Below are positions 53,701-63,906 of a stretch of DNA of 64,000 bases, piece after piece; position 1 is the first letter of the stretch, and every line of letters starts with the position of its first letter. This stretch comes from Coprinellus micaceus (Eukaryota > Basidiomycota > Agaricomycetes > Agaricales > Psathyrellaceae), in NCBI GenBank assembly GCA_951394405.1, contig OX596338.1, forward strand, positions 3,596,001 to 3,660,000, in the 5' to 3' direction. The notes beneath the pieces are model-generated. The model was not told where the DNA came from, did not search any database, and worked only from the letters and a program-made list of their open reading frames with translations. Position numbers and translations under genes: made by a program.

Positions 53701-56700
53701 TCAATCGTGCTCGGGGGTACCCAGAACGATAACCCACTGCAAGTTGCATCCCAACGTCCAGTGACCAGCACCGGAGCGGTAGACCGATATAGTATGCCCG
53801 ACGACGACGAAGCTCGCGAACGGGATTTCCCCCTCGGTCCAAGCTGGTAAGGTCTGAGCCAGTTGCGTGAGGTTGGCGTTGTAGTCGAACGAGGAAACAC
53901 CGCGTGCGTCGTAGACAGGGACTGAACGAAAGGTAAGTTTGATTCGGTCGATGGCTACACGGAACGCACCTGTCGCTTCGGCGGGAAGGGAGAACGTCTC
54001 GGCGGAGATTCGGTTACCCGACTCATTCGAAGCACCGGGGGAGCCGAACATCTTCGACGCGGGGACACGCAACGATTTCGAACGGTTCTTGGCTGATTGT
54101 GCTAAGAACGTAGGGAGGCGCGGTTAGCCAGAATGTTCCAGCAGGAACAGATGACGAACCTTTATTCTTGTCGTTCGGGTTCTCACTGGATTTGTAGAGA
54201 GGCCTGGTGGAGAACTGGAGGGCGTTTTTGTTGTATTGGGCGCGCAGGAATGGCTGGCCGGATACCATGCGCACGAATCCTCTGTAACGTTGCATTTCCT
54301 GGTTGTGGAGGATGATCGACACCCACTTCTGACGCAGGCCACCAGCGCTGGGAGTGACGATCTGTGAGTCCTCGAGCATACCCGTGGTGACAGCGACGAG
54401 GGGGACCGGGTCACTCCCAGCGCAGTAGAAATTGAGCCGATCCTTCTGACCAGGAACGGGGTATACTCCGACATTCACAGGGGAGCAGCGACTCGGGTTA
54501 CGAACATAGCCGGACTCCTCAAAGTTGACAGCATCGAGGGCGACCCTATTGTTACGTTAGCAAGCGCGGCCTGCCATTGCGGACGAGGACGTACCGAGCG
54601 TTCATGCTGGGACACTGATCCCCCCACGCGCTGAACATGACGAAGCCAGGGCCCTGAGTGTGCCCCCAAGGCTCGAAGTGACCAGGCCTAAGAAACAGTC
54701 AGCTAATGCTAGCGCAAGTCAAATGGATGCTCACAGGAGATTGATCAAGCCCGGGTATACTTCAGCCAAGATTGGGTCCTGGAACGAAGGATGCGTACAT
54801 CCGCAGACCGTGGGGATGTCGCCCAAAGAGCAGAGCATGGTGAGCTGGAGGACATCAGTTTGGGGAATAGGGGGAGGTGCTACAGCGGGAGCAGGCACCG
54901 CCGACGCGGCAGCAGTCCCGGCGGCGTTGGCGCGAGAAAGGCGGACGAGTTCCTGCATGGATAACGGCGACTGCGTTGAAAGAGGCGAGGCGAGGTTCGG
55001 CTGGGACGGCGAAGCGTACGTAGACAGGTTGCTCCCCGGGGTGGAGAACATCGCCGTCGCATTCGGCGTGGACAACGCAGGAGACGCGGAAGTGAACAGG
55101 CTGGTGGCCTTCGGAGTAGACAAGAAGGACTGTTGACTACTGGATTCTCCCAAAGAGCCAATCCCAGCGCCTTTTCTGCTGTTGCGAATGGCGAGTCTGC
55201 ATGGGCGTAAGCAACTGATAACAAGGCATGGAGCGGGCGACCTACTCTAACTGGGCCCTTTCCCACTCCGACATCTCCCTGAAGGCCAGTCAATACGAAT
55301 GAAACTGTACGCACGAAATGACTCACGAAAGGTTTGGGTCATCGCCATTTCCAACGCCTTCCACCAGTTCTGGGGAGCTGGAGCGACGAACTGCTTTTCC
55401 TTTACCCTTGTCACTGGAACGGTGGGCATCAGATACAGCCGTTTTGGAGGACTTTCCTGCCTGCTGAGCTTTTGGAGCGGCTTGCGCATTGGGACGGTCC
55501 TCCCTCTTGGAAACCGACTGAACGGGGCGGGGTTTCGGCTTGGGTCTCTCGTCTTGAGGGGGGCGCTGGCCCTTGGTAAGACGGCTATTAAAGGATGAGG
55601 GTGCATTGAGCAAGAACGCGGTCGAGAACTCACAGGAGAGGCCTTTCGTCACCGCTCAAGTCAAACTCAGAGTCAAGGTCAACGTTCCGCTGCTTGGTGG
55701 CGGACTTGAGCTCGAAACTCGGCGCCAGTCTTGATGATCGGTGGGGATCACTGGCATGGGCCTTGGGTATCGACGCCTCGCTGTCTTGAGAGTCGAACCC
55801 CTGGTCGTCGCTTGAAGAGGTGTCAGTACAGACGTTTGTAGAAGAGTAGGGATGAGGCGCGCACATGAAGGGGTCGTTGTAGTCGTAGTCGTCCTCCCCA
55901 TCCCGCCCAATGAACATATCATCGCCATGCCCGTCGACACCCCCTTCTTCGTCTCCAGACTCTACAGCCTCGTCGTCAATCATTAGGCCACGGGATTGGT
56001 CATGTACGTTGGCTCGCCGCCCGCCCCTCGCGATATCGCCCATCGAAGGCAAACTTGAATGGATAACGTGAGCGGAGGGACAGAAGCCAGAGATAGGGGA
56101 GAGACTCACTCGTCGTCAGACCCCAAAGGAGGGGGAGGGGGAGGGGAACGTAACGGTGAAACGCGGCGTGCAGGGGATGGAGTCTTGAGCATAGACCAGT
56201 CGGGCTCGGAACGAGCGGTGCGAGCCTTCTTCGCTCTAAGAGTAATGTGAGTATTGACACCACGAAACAAAACAGGGACAGTGCCGCATGCATACCTCGT
56301 AGTCTCCTCTCCGTTCCCCGATGTCGGGGCACGAAGGCGCTTGGTAGTCGAAGACCGGCGTGTCTCGTCTCGGGAAGGTAACTCCTCATCGTCGGTAGAG
56401 ACAACGATGGAGGCAGACTTGAAGGTTTTCTTCGACCGGCGATAGGACCTGAGAAGCGGTGAGGACGTGGGCGAGGAGACGAATGAAGGAGGCTCACTTT
56501 TCTTTCGCAACCAGATGACCAGGGTCAACGTCACCACCTTCTTCCCCAGAGGGAATGGAATGACGACGGGCCTGAGCCGAAGGAGGGGCCTCGAGGGAAT
56601 CGTCGCGAGCACCACGCCTAGATACAAAGTGAGACGACGGGACGTTGTGGTGGCAATCAACATTACCTGGTGGGCTGAGATCCACGTCGAGTAATCGGAC

Positions 56701-57134
56701 CTGCCTCACGTGCCGCTTGCACGGAAGCAATTCGTGACCGGACAGAGGGTCCCTGATACAAGGCGTCGTCTTTGTCGAGGGGACCCGCACCAGCGTCGTC
56801 AGAGTCCAGCTCTAACCAGGTACGGGCGTTTTCGGGAGGATCTGGTACTCGAAGTCGCCTAACCATAATAAATGAACATTGGGGGAAGGGGTATAGCAGG
56901 GATTTCACTGACTTCTGTTGAGCAGCCATCCTTTCTTGATGAGCCAGGCGCCGACGCTCCTTAGAACGAGCAGACTCCGTTGTCATCCTGAGGGTGCTAT
57001 GAGGCCGTCCTTCAGAGTCGGCATCTGGAGGCGTGACCGAAGAACTAGAGAGGTACGTTTGAGGGCAAACACGGTACGTAAAGGCGCAGGGCATACCGTT
57101 CTAAGGAGGGTTGGGCAGGAGTGTTGAAAGGCAT
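53701..57134 (-). CDS. Fourteen-exon orphan protein, 905 aa
   Basis: Exons 57134-57097, 57044-56913, 56858-56667, 56617-56498, 56448-56296, 56235-56110, 56053-55634, 55584-55327, 55278-55246, 55175-54735, 54687-54595, 54545-54187, 54101-53970 and 53921-53701 total 2718 nt and keep phase throughout. Introns are 47-85 bp. The first about 480 residues are disordered: charged, Ser/Pro-rich and acidic (SGDEEGGVDGHGDDMFIGRD), with a basic GKGKAVRR run. The C-terminal 350 residues look folded: MQELVRLSRAN, LAEVYPGLINLLPGHFEPWG, HTQGPGFVMFSAWGDQCPSM, WVSIILHNQEMQRYRGFVRM, KMFGSPGASNESGNRISAET and a final EIPFASFVVVGHTISVYRSG ... LGCNLQWVIVLG. I have seen this pattern as a multicopy mushroom gene, but know no named domain or function. 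Divergent from the 246-aa gene. Confidence 0.8.
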
Positions 57135-57993
57135 GGTGTACGACGAGCGATACTTTTGAGAAACCAGCTGGGATGGGAGGTTGGATAGGAAGGACGTGAT
57201 GTCTCTCCTCTTATATCCCAAGCGTATGCCCAAAATTTTTTTATAAAAATTAAACGGACCCCAAAACGGAAAGCATTCAGTTGGATGCATGACCAACCTT
57301 TTTGCAGGCTGAGTTGGAGATGATCGAGGGGGCTCTAAGTCTAGGCCCGGGAAACAGTTTCTCCGATGGGGTCCAACGCACCCAGAGACGAATGCTACTG
57401 GGTAGAGAGAGACACCGGCGGACACTGTTCCCGCCATAATTTTGAGGCAGCGTGGTTGCACCAAAAATAAATACGAAACAGAGGGAGGCGCCGACCCCCA
57501 TAGCGACTTGGGATTACGGGAGCATGGAGCATGGGAGGAGAGATCGGATGCGGCATCAATAACTTATGGGCGCCTAATGTCGTATGTCGGCCCAGCGTCA
57601 GAGGGACTGCGCCATAATAGAACGTATGAAAGGGGAGGACACCCCGAGCTGATCCAAATGAATACCGCGTCCATCTTCGCAGTATCGCAGTGTACAACGA
57701 AGTCTGAGCGCTCTTGGGGTGTCCGTTTTCGAGACAGCAAGCATGCGCAAACAAATCGCATTGGGTCCGCCGCGCCATGTGTAGGTCTCACCCCAGGCAT
57801 GGTACCAGGGCAATTCGAGCTGGGGCCTGAAACACTCTTCAATACATACCGACCACCATGAACTGGCAATACGACCAAACGGCCGCAGGTGAGTAGGGCG
57901 GTTTACCCCAGTTACACCTTCTGAATAGGTTCGTTGTGACCAGGGTTATGGCTGAATGGTTATATGGAACGTGTGGAACAGGAAGATAGTGCA
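57135..57993. other. Divergent intergenic region between two orphan genes
   Basis: 859 bp between the ATGs of the 905-aa (minus) and 246-aa (plus) genes. No convincing frame. An AT-rich stretch (TTTTTTTATAAAAATTAAA, near 57236-57254) is the most promoter-like part. Overlapping frames near 57395-57878 are unassigned. Confidence 0.35.
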
Positions 57994-58878
57994 ATGACCA
58001 GTCTGAGGTCTCTCGATGTGAGTAGCACGACACCAAGTCAGCCTACAACTCACGTCTACCCAGGTCACGAACTGCCGAGTTGCTCTCTTCTCGGAACCCC
58101 CGTGCCTGCGTTTGGTGAAGGGAGACGTATCGGATATGGAGGAGGTGACATGCAGAGTGGCCGGCATCATTTGTTCGAAGGTCCTTCCGCCAGTGAATGG
58201 CCCATTGTGAGTGGCAGGAGAATATGGATCAAGCAACTGTACTCAACGTTTACAGACGCAGCACTCAATTCCCTCATGTTCGTCTCCTTCGTCAATACGT
58301 ACGGCTCACCGGGCTTGCGTCTCAGGGATTTAATGAGAATCAGGGGACGCTAGAGCGAATTGGGACCATGTTCGCAGAAGCAGTTGGGGAGGACGAATTA
58401 GAGGGATTCACACACGCCCTGTATGAAGGCGACTTCGCCATGGACGCACACACGCGTTATTTCACCGAACGGCGCCTGGTGCCCAGTTTACGCCACATCC
58501 CTTTTCCTCCGGATATCGACCCTCATCACGTTCTGGAGGCAGCGCGAGACATTCACTTCATTCGTACCGCGGACAATGTCGTCGAATACAGGGCCCGAAG
58601 AGAAAGCGAGGTCGGAATCCCGAGGTATGTCGACTAGGACCTGCATCCAACTGGGTACTTAAGGTTATCCAAGCTTCGAACACATCGATCCAGCCGAGTT
58701 CAAGGAAGGAGACCTTGTGGAGGCCAGCGTCACATTCATGGCCTTTCCACTTGGGCGGGAAGGCGGACGTGGAGATCGCGGCTATAAGTTGGTCACAACC
58801 TTGCGGAGTCTGACCATGCTTAACCCAGAGTTTCGCGAGGTAGGAGGGTTCTGTGTCGCCTCGATAACTATACGCTGA
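57994..58878 (+). CDS. Four-exon orphan protein, 246 aa
   Basis: Exons 57994-58017, 58064-58206, 58256-58624 and 58674-58878 total 741 nt and close in phase. Introns are 46, 49 and 49 bp; the last acceptor (CCAAG) is weak. The start MTSLRSLDVTNCRVAL is followed by RSTQFPHVRLLRQYVRLTGL, NQGTLERIGTMFAEAV, FAMDAHTRYFTERRLVPSLR, HIPFPPDIDPHHVLEAARDI, HFIRTADNVVEYRARRE, and a last strand-rich part DPAEFKEGDLVEASVTFMAF ... KLVTTLRSLTMLN. The order (ENQGTLERI, PDIDPHNVL-type, EGDxVE) matches a recurrent mushroom family I cannot name. No catalytic motif. An upstream exon cannot be excluded. Overlaps an open minus-strand frame at its 3' end. Confidence 0.7.
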
Positions 58879-59226
58879 TAAGAAATGAAACCAGAATTCC
58901 CGTCCAACCTCGAAGACCAAGGTTCGAGAAGAGGCTGGAGGACGGCGTAAGCGGCGGGAGGCGGCAATACCGTCGAGCAGTTTAAAAAGGAAGTATGTAC
59001 CATACACCACAGTTGGGGAGCAGGGTCGCAGTAATTCAGGCCGTGGAGGGTAGGATATTATGTTACGCTTTGAGTCGTATTCAATACAACCGAATTCAGT
59101 TGAGAAGGTATCGGAGGCGGACACGCAGCGGTCTCGGGGAAGTTCCCAAACGAAAGGCGACACCCTATCTTGCATTGCGTCTTGCATATCGAGGAACGTC
59201 GGTAGGGTCCTGAACTCGGAGAGCAT
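58558..59226 (-). CDS. Open frame of 222 codons overlapping the 246-aa gene
   Basis: It starts with ATG at 59226 (MLSEFRTLPTFLDMQDAMQD) and stays open to 58558. About half lies outside the plus-strand gene and still lacks stops, with protein-like composition (YGTYFLFKLLDGIAASRRL, EFWFHFLSAYSY, VSFLELGWIDVFEAWITL). The other half is antisense to the last two exons of the 246-aa gene. No domain is recognised. It could be a convergent overlapping gene, an exon of a larger one, or chance. Confidence 0.3.
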   Translation of the reverse strand: MLSEFRTLPTFLDMQDAMQDRVSPFVWELPRDRCVSASDTFSTEFGCIEYDSKRNIISYPPRPELLRPCSPTVVYGTYFLFKLLDGIAASRRLRRPPASSRTLVFEVGREFWFHFLSAYSYRGDTEPSYLAKLWVKHGQTPQGCDQLIAAISTSAFPPKWKGHECDAGLHKVSFLELGWIDVFEAWITLSTQLDAGPSRHTSGFRPRFLFGPCIRRHCPRYE

Positions 59227-59370
59227 CGGACGTCGTAGCCGAGCTGCGAGTCAAATACAAGGGTCGAATTTGTATAACAGTCACGGGCCGGTAATGAATA
59301 TGGGAGTGTAGAACAACGCGACCTACTGGAAACACGGCAACATGTCCGATGAACATATGGAAAGGAAATA
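58879..59370. other. Mostly intergenic, holds the 5' half of an uncertain frame
   Basis: Apart from the 5' half of the uncertain minus-strand frame ending at 58558, nothing is recognised. The 3' UTR of the F-box gene at 59.4-60.6 kb probably enters from the right. Confidence 0.35.
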
Positions 59371-60648
59371 TCAGGGCGCGCAGAGGTATACACCGTCGTC
59401 CTGTACCGATGCAACCCCGGTCGGATTCTTGTTTCGAAAAGCGACCGCCATCTGCGCGAACCAGTCGGAGTGGGCGTAATCAGGCGTAACCCCTCCATTG
59501 GCCACAAAGGAGACGGTCTTCAGGGCCGGGAACTGACCGCGAAGGATGCACCCGAGAAGCGTCCGCATACAATCCTCATACCCAACAGGTACCGCGATTT
59601 CTATCTTCTGAAGGACGATCTCCGCATTACGAAGGGTGGGGTGATATCCTGGAATGGGCTGGGTCTCATCCATACCGTGCCAGTCCTTAAACAACCAGCA
59701 GGCGTGGAGTAAATGAGGGCAGAGGTCCGTGAATTGAGGAATGTCGTAATCCCAGGATCGAAGAGACCATTGGTTTGGAGGGAGGGACAGCAAAGATACA
59801 AGCTGTCGCCCATACGTTTCGAGGAAGCGGACAGAGGATGAGCAGTTCTCCATGAGGTGCACGGTGGTGAGGGCAGGCAGTGCATCGGATGCCGTGAGCA
59901 TCCCCAAGAAAGACGCCAGGGCACGTTCGCGGTGGTCCGTCTGCATGATCCAATACGAGGCGCCGAGAGAGAGGGAGTGGAGAGAGGATTGGGTACGAAT
60001 GGGTACACGACCCTCCCAATTCTCCACGACGGTTGAATCGTCGGAAGCGAGCCCGCAGATGCGGAGGGCTTCCAGCGCGGGTTTGGCGTTGAGGACAGCC
60101 CGGACCTGTTGAAGCGACGGGTACTCCCACTCGGCGTCGAACTGTACGCGACGTAGAAGCGGACAAAATTCGCATATAGCCTGGATAACGTGCTCGGGAT
60201 TGGTCCTGCGAACCGGCGCGATGCGATTGGAGTAGTTTTGGTTCAAAAAAACCCGGAGGTTGGGCATATGGACCAAGATGTCGAGGATGGTGGGGAGGTG
60301 ATACTGCTCCTTGAGGCGCAGTTCAAAACGCCAGGTATATTGTCCGTAGTTGGCGGCGAGCGTGGTGATCAGCAGAAGCGATGCTGGAGAGCATACGACG
60401 ACGTATCGCCACAATACTTGAACGGCCATACCGGAGAACCGTCTGTTGAGATGGACGAAAGCGAGGGCGAACGACGTAATGGCGGGTGGCATTGGATTCC
60501 GTCTCGTGGCGAGGGCACCATATTCGATGGTGCTTGAGAACAAGTCTTGGTCGTATGCGCACAACGCAAGGATGATAAGCCAGAGTTCGTCGGGCAGACG
60601 TTGGAATACGGCAAGTGACCCTGTGTCGGTATCGCCTAGGGACGCCAT
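59371..60648 (-). CDS. F-box-like/LRR-like protein, 425 aa
   Basis: The ATG at 60648 (MASLGDTDTGSLAVFQRLPD) sits just before the F-box-like start LPDELWLIILALCAYDQDLF. Upstream codons in the frame look like a hydrophobic, pyrimidine-rich leader and lack a good ATG context, so they are taken as UTR. Family blocks follow: LNRRFSGMAVQVLWRYVVVC, YGQYTWRFELRLKEQYHLPT, ILVHMPNLRVFLNQNYSN, RAVLNAKPALEALRICGLA, FLETYGRQLVSLLSLPPNQW, DLCPHLLHACWLFKDWHG. Same family as the 36.2, 52.2 and 61.2 kb genes; same strand as, and 581 bp from, the 61.2 kb member, suggesting tandem duplication. Expected role: SCF ligase receptor (inferred). Confidence 0.8.
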   Translation of the reverse strand: MASLGDTDTGSLAVFQRLPDELWLIILALCAYDQDLFSSTIEYGALATRRNPMPPAITSFALAFVHLNRRFSGMAVQVLWRYVVVCSPASLLLITTLAANYGQYTWRFELRLKEQYHLPTILDILVHMPNLRVFLNQNYSNRIAPVRRTNPEHVIQAICEFCPLLRRVQFDAEWEYPSLQQVRAVLNAKPALEALRICGLASDDSTVVENWEGRVPIRTQSSLHSLSLGASYWIMQTDHRERALASFLGMLTASDALPALTTVHLMENCSSSVRFLETYGRQLVSLLSLPPNQWSLRSWDYDIPQFTDLCPHLLHACWLFKDWHGMDETQPIPGYHPTLRNAEIVLQKIEIAVPVGYEDCMRTLLGCILRGQFPALKTVSFVANGGVTPDYAHSDWFAQMAVAFRNKNPTGVASVQDDGVYLCAP

Positions 60649-61228
60649 GGCAGTGGTGCAGGAGGGGGACTGAACGGGCTGGATAGGCAGGGCAGGGCAG
60701 AAACCTGAAGAAATACGAAGATATAGACAAAGAAGAAAAGGGGAACAAGGCTCAAGTGGATAATTGAAGGCAGGCAGGCTGGACTGGTGCAACAGTATTA
60801 AAGGAGGCAGTTGCCAACTGTGAGCGCAAGGTGAGAGGGGTAGGAAGAGCAAGTGATAGACGACACACCTTGGGAAAGGCACTGAATGCTGAAATGAGTC
60901 GTTGGGAGGGTGTAGACGTCAATCACACCCTCTTATGTGCAAAGGGACGGGCACGGCGAGGAGTGCTGATATTTGGATGACAAGAGGCGGGCGAATTCAT
61001 TCGGCGTCTGGCATCGACTATCGCGAAGAGGACTGACCCGAGGATGAGCGGCGGAGTAAGTTAGATACGATCACATAAGGGGCGGAAAATACAACGGAGG
61101 GAAGATATGTAAACGGGCAGGTACAGTGAGGATGATACAACGCAAGAGGAAAAACGACCTGCAGAAAGGGGTAAATAGGCACATGTCGCGATGAGCCAAG
61201 GCGATTAGATGGGTAAGAAGCACGTACG
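60649..61228. other. Spacer between tandem F-box genes
   Basis: Purine-rich on the plus strand, no open frame beyond the leader of the downstream gene. It presumably holds the promoter of the 59.4-60.6 kb gene and the 3' end of the 61.2 kb gene. Confidence 0.35.
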
Positions 61229-62554
61229 CTACGACGTCAAACGAATGACGTCCAATTGAACTCCCGCAGATAGGAGGCTACGCCGAATGATTTCAAACGC
61301 GGATATTTCCTCAAAGTTGATGTCGGAGGGACCTTCAACCAGGGACACCCTCCGCAAAACCCCCCCGTAGTGGACCAGACGGGGCAGAATCTCCAGGACG
61401 ACACGACCTGAGGCGTGAACAGAGGGGGGCCTAGCGTTGACGTAGAAGCAGGTGATAGATTCGACGGTGGGGTGAGGAGGCAATGGGAATGTGAAAGCCC
61501 ACACGGGACCCTCAGGCGCGACGCAGGTGACGTGCTTCAGCGAAGGGCACAACCCCATGAGGTGAGAGTTGTTGGGGCCGGCCACCCAAGGTTCAGCGCA
61601 GGAGAAACCCAGCTCCTCAAGTTGTCCACCAAAAAGATTGAGAAAGTCGCGAAGGCGGACGGACGGCTGGTAGATGTGCACCACCGCCAAGTTGGGGAGG
61701 GTTGTGGGCGAATCGAAGACCCGGAAGAGGTCGCCGGTGCGGTGGTAAGGGGCCGTCCACGGGTATTGACGCGCCGTGCTTCCTATCGAGAGTACTCGGA
61801 GGGATGGCGCGGGAACGCGGAGAGGGGCGAGGTCATCGGGGTACGGCTTGATGGAAACGTTGTCGAGATGGAAGGTGACGAGGTGCTTCAGTGATCCGAG
61901 CAGCCTCTTCGTTTCAGCCACATTTGGTTCTTCATCCTGTGACTCGAACTGAATTCTTTCCAGGGCGAGGGATGTTGTGGCGAGCGCTTCGATAATCGGG
62001 AATACACGGATGCGAAGGGGGGGGTTGGAAGCTGGGAGGGTGTTACGAAGGATGAAAACCTTGAGGTTAGGCGTCTTGCGAATGAGGGAAGCGAGGGCTC
62101 CGGGGGCGTAGGCGCCAGAAATACGCACTTCCAGGCGGGTGCACAGGGCACCGATGTCATAGGGATATGGCGATGGCGATCCGTCGAGAATAGTAAGGAT
62201 GGTGTAAATTTCACCGGGAGTCTGAATGAAGATAGATCGCCAGAAAAGTTTGCTGGCATCGACATTGACGGCCTTGCTGACGGCGAACCAAGATCGAACG
62301 AATGAAGCTTGTCGTTGGCGTACGTCGACAAGTTGGGCAGAAACATCGTCGCTTTGGAGGTACGGGGAGAATTCCGATCCTGTATATAATGAGAAGAATA
62401 GAATTCGAAGGAAGATGTCCCCGGGAGTATGCGGGAAGGAGGCCTGATCCATCTGAGGACACATTTCGACGATAGGGTCGAGAAGGAGGGGATGAGCGGC
62501 AGTGGATAGGTAAAGGGGAAGCATTCGGGTGTTGGAGTCGAGTGGGCCATCCAT
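61229..62554 (-). CDS. F-box-like/LRR-like protein, 441 aa
   Basis: The ATG at 62554 (MDGPLDSNTRMLPLYLSTAA) was chosen. An in-frame ATG at 62683 would start 10 bp from the divergent gene's ATG, which leaves no promoter; later starts at 62521 and 62461 are also possible. The F-box-like segment PHTPGDIFLRILFFSLYTGS and KAVNVDASKLFWRSIFIQTP precede the family blocks ALCTRLEVRISGAYAPGALA, LIRKTPNLKVFILRN, LLGSLKHLVTFHLDNVSI, FLNLFGGQLEELGFSCAEPW, LMGLCPSLKHVTCVAPEG. Intron-free. Closest in layout to the gene at 59.4 kb. Ubiquitin-ligase receptor role inferred from the F-box only. Confidence 0.8.
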   Translation of the reverse strand: MDGPLDSNTRMLPLYLSTAAHPLLLDPIVEMCPQMDQASFPHTPGDIFLRILFFSLYTGSEFSPYLQSDDVSAQLVDVRQRQASFVRSWFAVSKAVNVDASKLFWRSIFIQTPGEIYTILTILDGSPSPYPYDIGALCTRLEVRISGAYAPGALASLIRKTPNLKVFILRNTLPASNPPLRIRVFPIIEALATTSLALERIQFESQDEEPNVAETKRLLGSLKHLVTFHLDNVSIKPYPDDLAPLRVPAPSLRVLSIGSTARQYPWTAPYHRTGDLFRVFDSPTTLPNLAVVHIYQPSVRLRDFLNLFGGQLEELGFSCAEPWVAGPNNSHLMGLCPSLKHVTCVAPEGPVWAFTFPLPPHPTVESITCFYVNARPPSVHASGRVVLEILPRLVHYGGVLRRVSLVEGPSDINFEEISAFEIIRRSLLSAGVQLDVIRLTS

Positions 62555-62692
62555 GCTCCGGGGATGGAGAGACAGGCGGGGCCGATGACGATGTAGGCTG
62601 AGACACGGGGACCAAAAGGAGGCGGGGGTTGACGGAGCCTTCACCATCGACCACGAAGCTGACATCGCCTTTCCGACCTTCATACTTGAACG
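62555..62692. promoter_or_regulatory. Compact divergent promoter region between two F-box genes
   Basis: Only 138 bp separate the chosen ATGs of two divergent F-box genes, so both probably use one bidirectional promoter. No TATA box seen. Confidence 0.35.
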
Positions 62693-63906
62693 ATGAGTGC
62701 CTTGACCGCCGAACAAATGCGTACGTCGTATGAGGACCGTCTACTTAAGGTCGCCTAACATGGCAACACGTAGGGCAAGGGCTTGGTGGCCTGCCGGAGG
62801 AACTCTTCCTGGAAGCGATCAGCCATTTCACGGTGCGCGAGCTCCTTATCTTGTCCACAATCGAGGAGTTCGCGGACGCGGCGCACGCGGAATTGGAAGG
62901 AAGGTTGACAGCACTTCTGAAGAAGTACGGACTTCCGTTTGCAGAAACAATCGACATGATGGAGAGGTTGAACGCGGTGGTGTCGGGATCTTGTGGGGTG
63001 TACATGGTGGGACCAGGGAAGATCGTGCCCGGAGACATCGATATTTACGCCGTAGAAGGGACACTGGTTGAAGTGTTGAGGTTCTTCAAGGGGTATGGAT
63101 ACGAGGTGGTTCCGTGGCCTGGAAGGCAAGATGAGGGAGAGTCACGGGGGGCGGGGAGGGAAGAAGGTGAGGCGTCCACGCAAGAGGGGAATGGGGAAGA
63201 GGAGAACGACGGGCTTGAGGCATTCGTTGCATCGACCGAGCAAGAGGGGCCGTATGCGAAGCATGTCATGAAAAACGTGGTCCTGATGCGGAAGGGGGGA
63301 GAGGAAGGAACGAAGCTCAACGTTATAGAGTCGGCTCTTCCGTGCGCGGAGGCACCGATCTTCTGCTTCCATTCGACGGTGGTAATGAACGCGGTGACCT
63401 CGAAAGGAGTGATATGCTACTATCCGCAATGGACCCTTAACTACAAAGGTGAGCGCGGCGGCAAGTGCGAACGGTAAAGACTCACGTTGAAACCAGGTGT
63501 TGTGAACCACGGGAGCGGACTTAAGGAGTGGGAGAGGAAGGATAAGGAGCGAGATAGCGGGGCGATCGCGAAGTACGAAGGGCGTGGATATAAGATACTG
63601 GAAGATTGTGAAGAGCTGCACGGAGAGGGGCAGGTAACGTGTGAAGCGTGTGGACCAGGGTTGCGGCAGTGGGACGAAGGACTGTCTATGACGTTCAAGC
63701 GGGGAGACAAGTTTTTACCGTCAGGAAGACTGTTCTGCTGGCGTCTGGGTCAACGCAAGGCGGAGATGCAGAAGTTGTGCTGGAAAGATAGAGGGGCTGT
63801 GATTGCAGTGCAAGGTGACGGAGACGGAACGGCGTACGTTTACGATGGCATGGAGAAGGAGGTAAAGTGCGTAAATGAAGCCAAGATGCGAGATTATATG
63901 CTGTAG
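62693..63906 (+). CDS. F-box protein with nucleotidyltransferase-like domain, 370 aa
   Basis: Exons 62693-62720, 62774-63448 and 63497-63906 total 1113 nt and close in phase (introns 53 and 48 bp; GTACGT...CGTAG and GTGAGC...CCAG). The F-box is split by the first intron: QGLGGLPEELFLEAISHFTV (residues 11-30) then RELLILSTIEEF. Next comes a nucleotidyltransferase-like core, VVSGSCGVYMVGPGKIVPGD followed by IDIYAV. G81-S82 and D97/D99 fit the hG[GS]...DhD signature. FKGYGYEVV follows. A low-complexity acidic insert (about 126-160) precedes LNVIESALP, where a third acid would be expected but is Asn/Glu-shifted. FHSTVVMNAVTSKGVICYYP, KYEGRGYKILEDCEEL and CEACGPGLRQWDEGLSMTF end the conserved part. 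Activity is unproven. A substrate-receptor role is inferred from the F-box. Confidence 0.82.
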
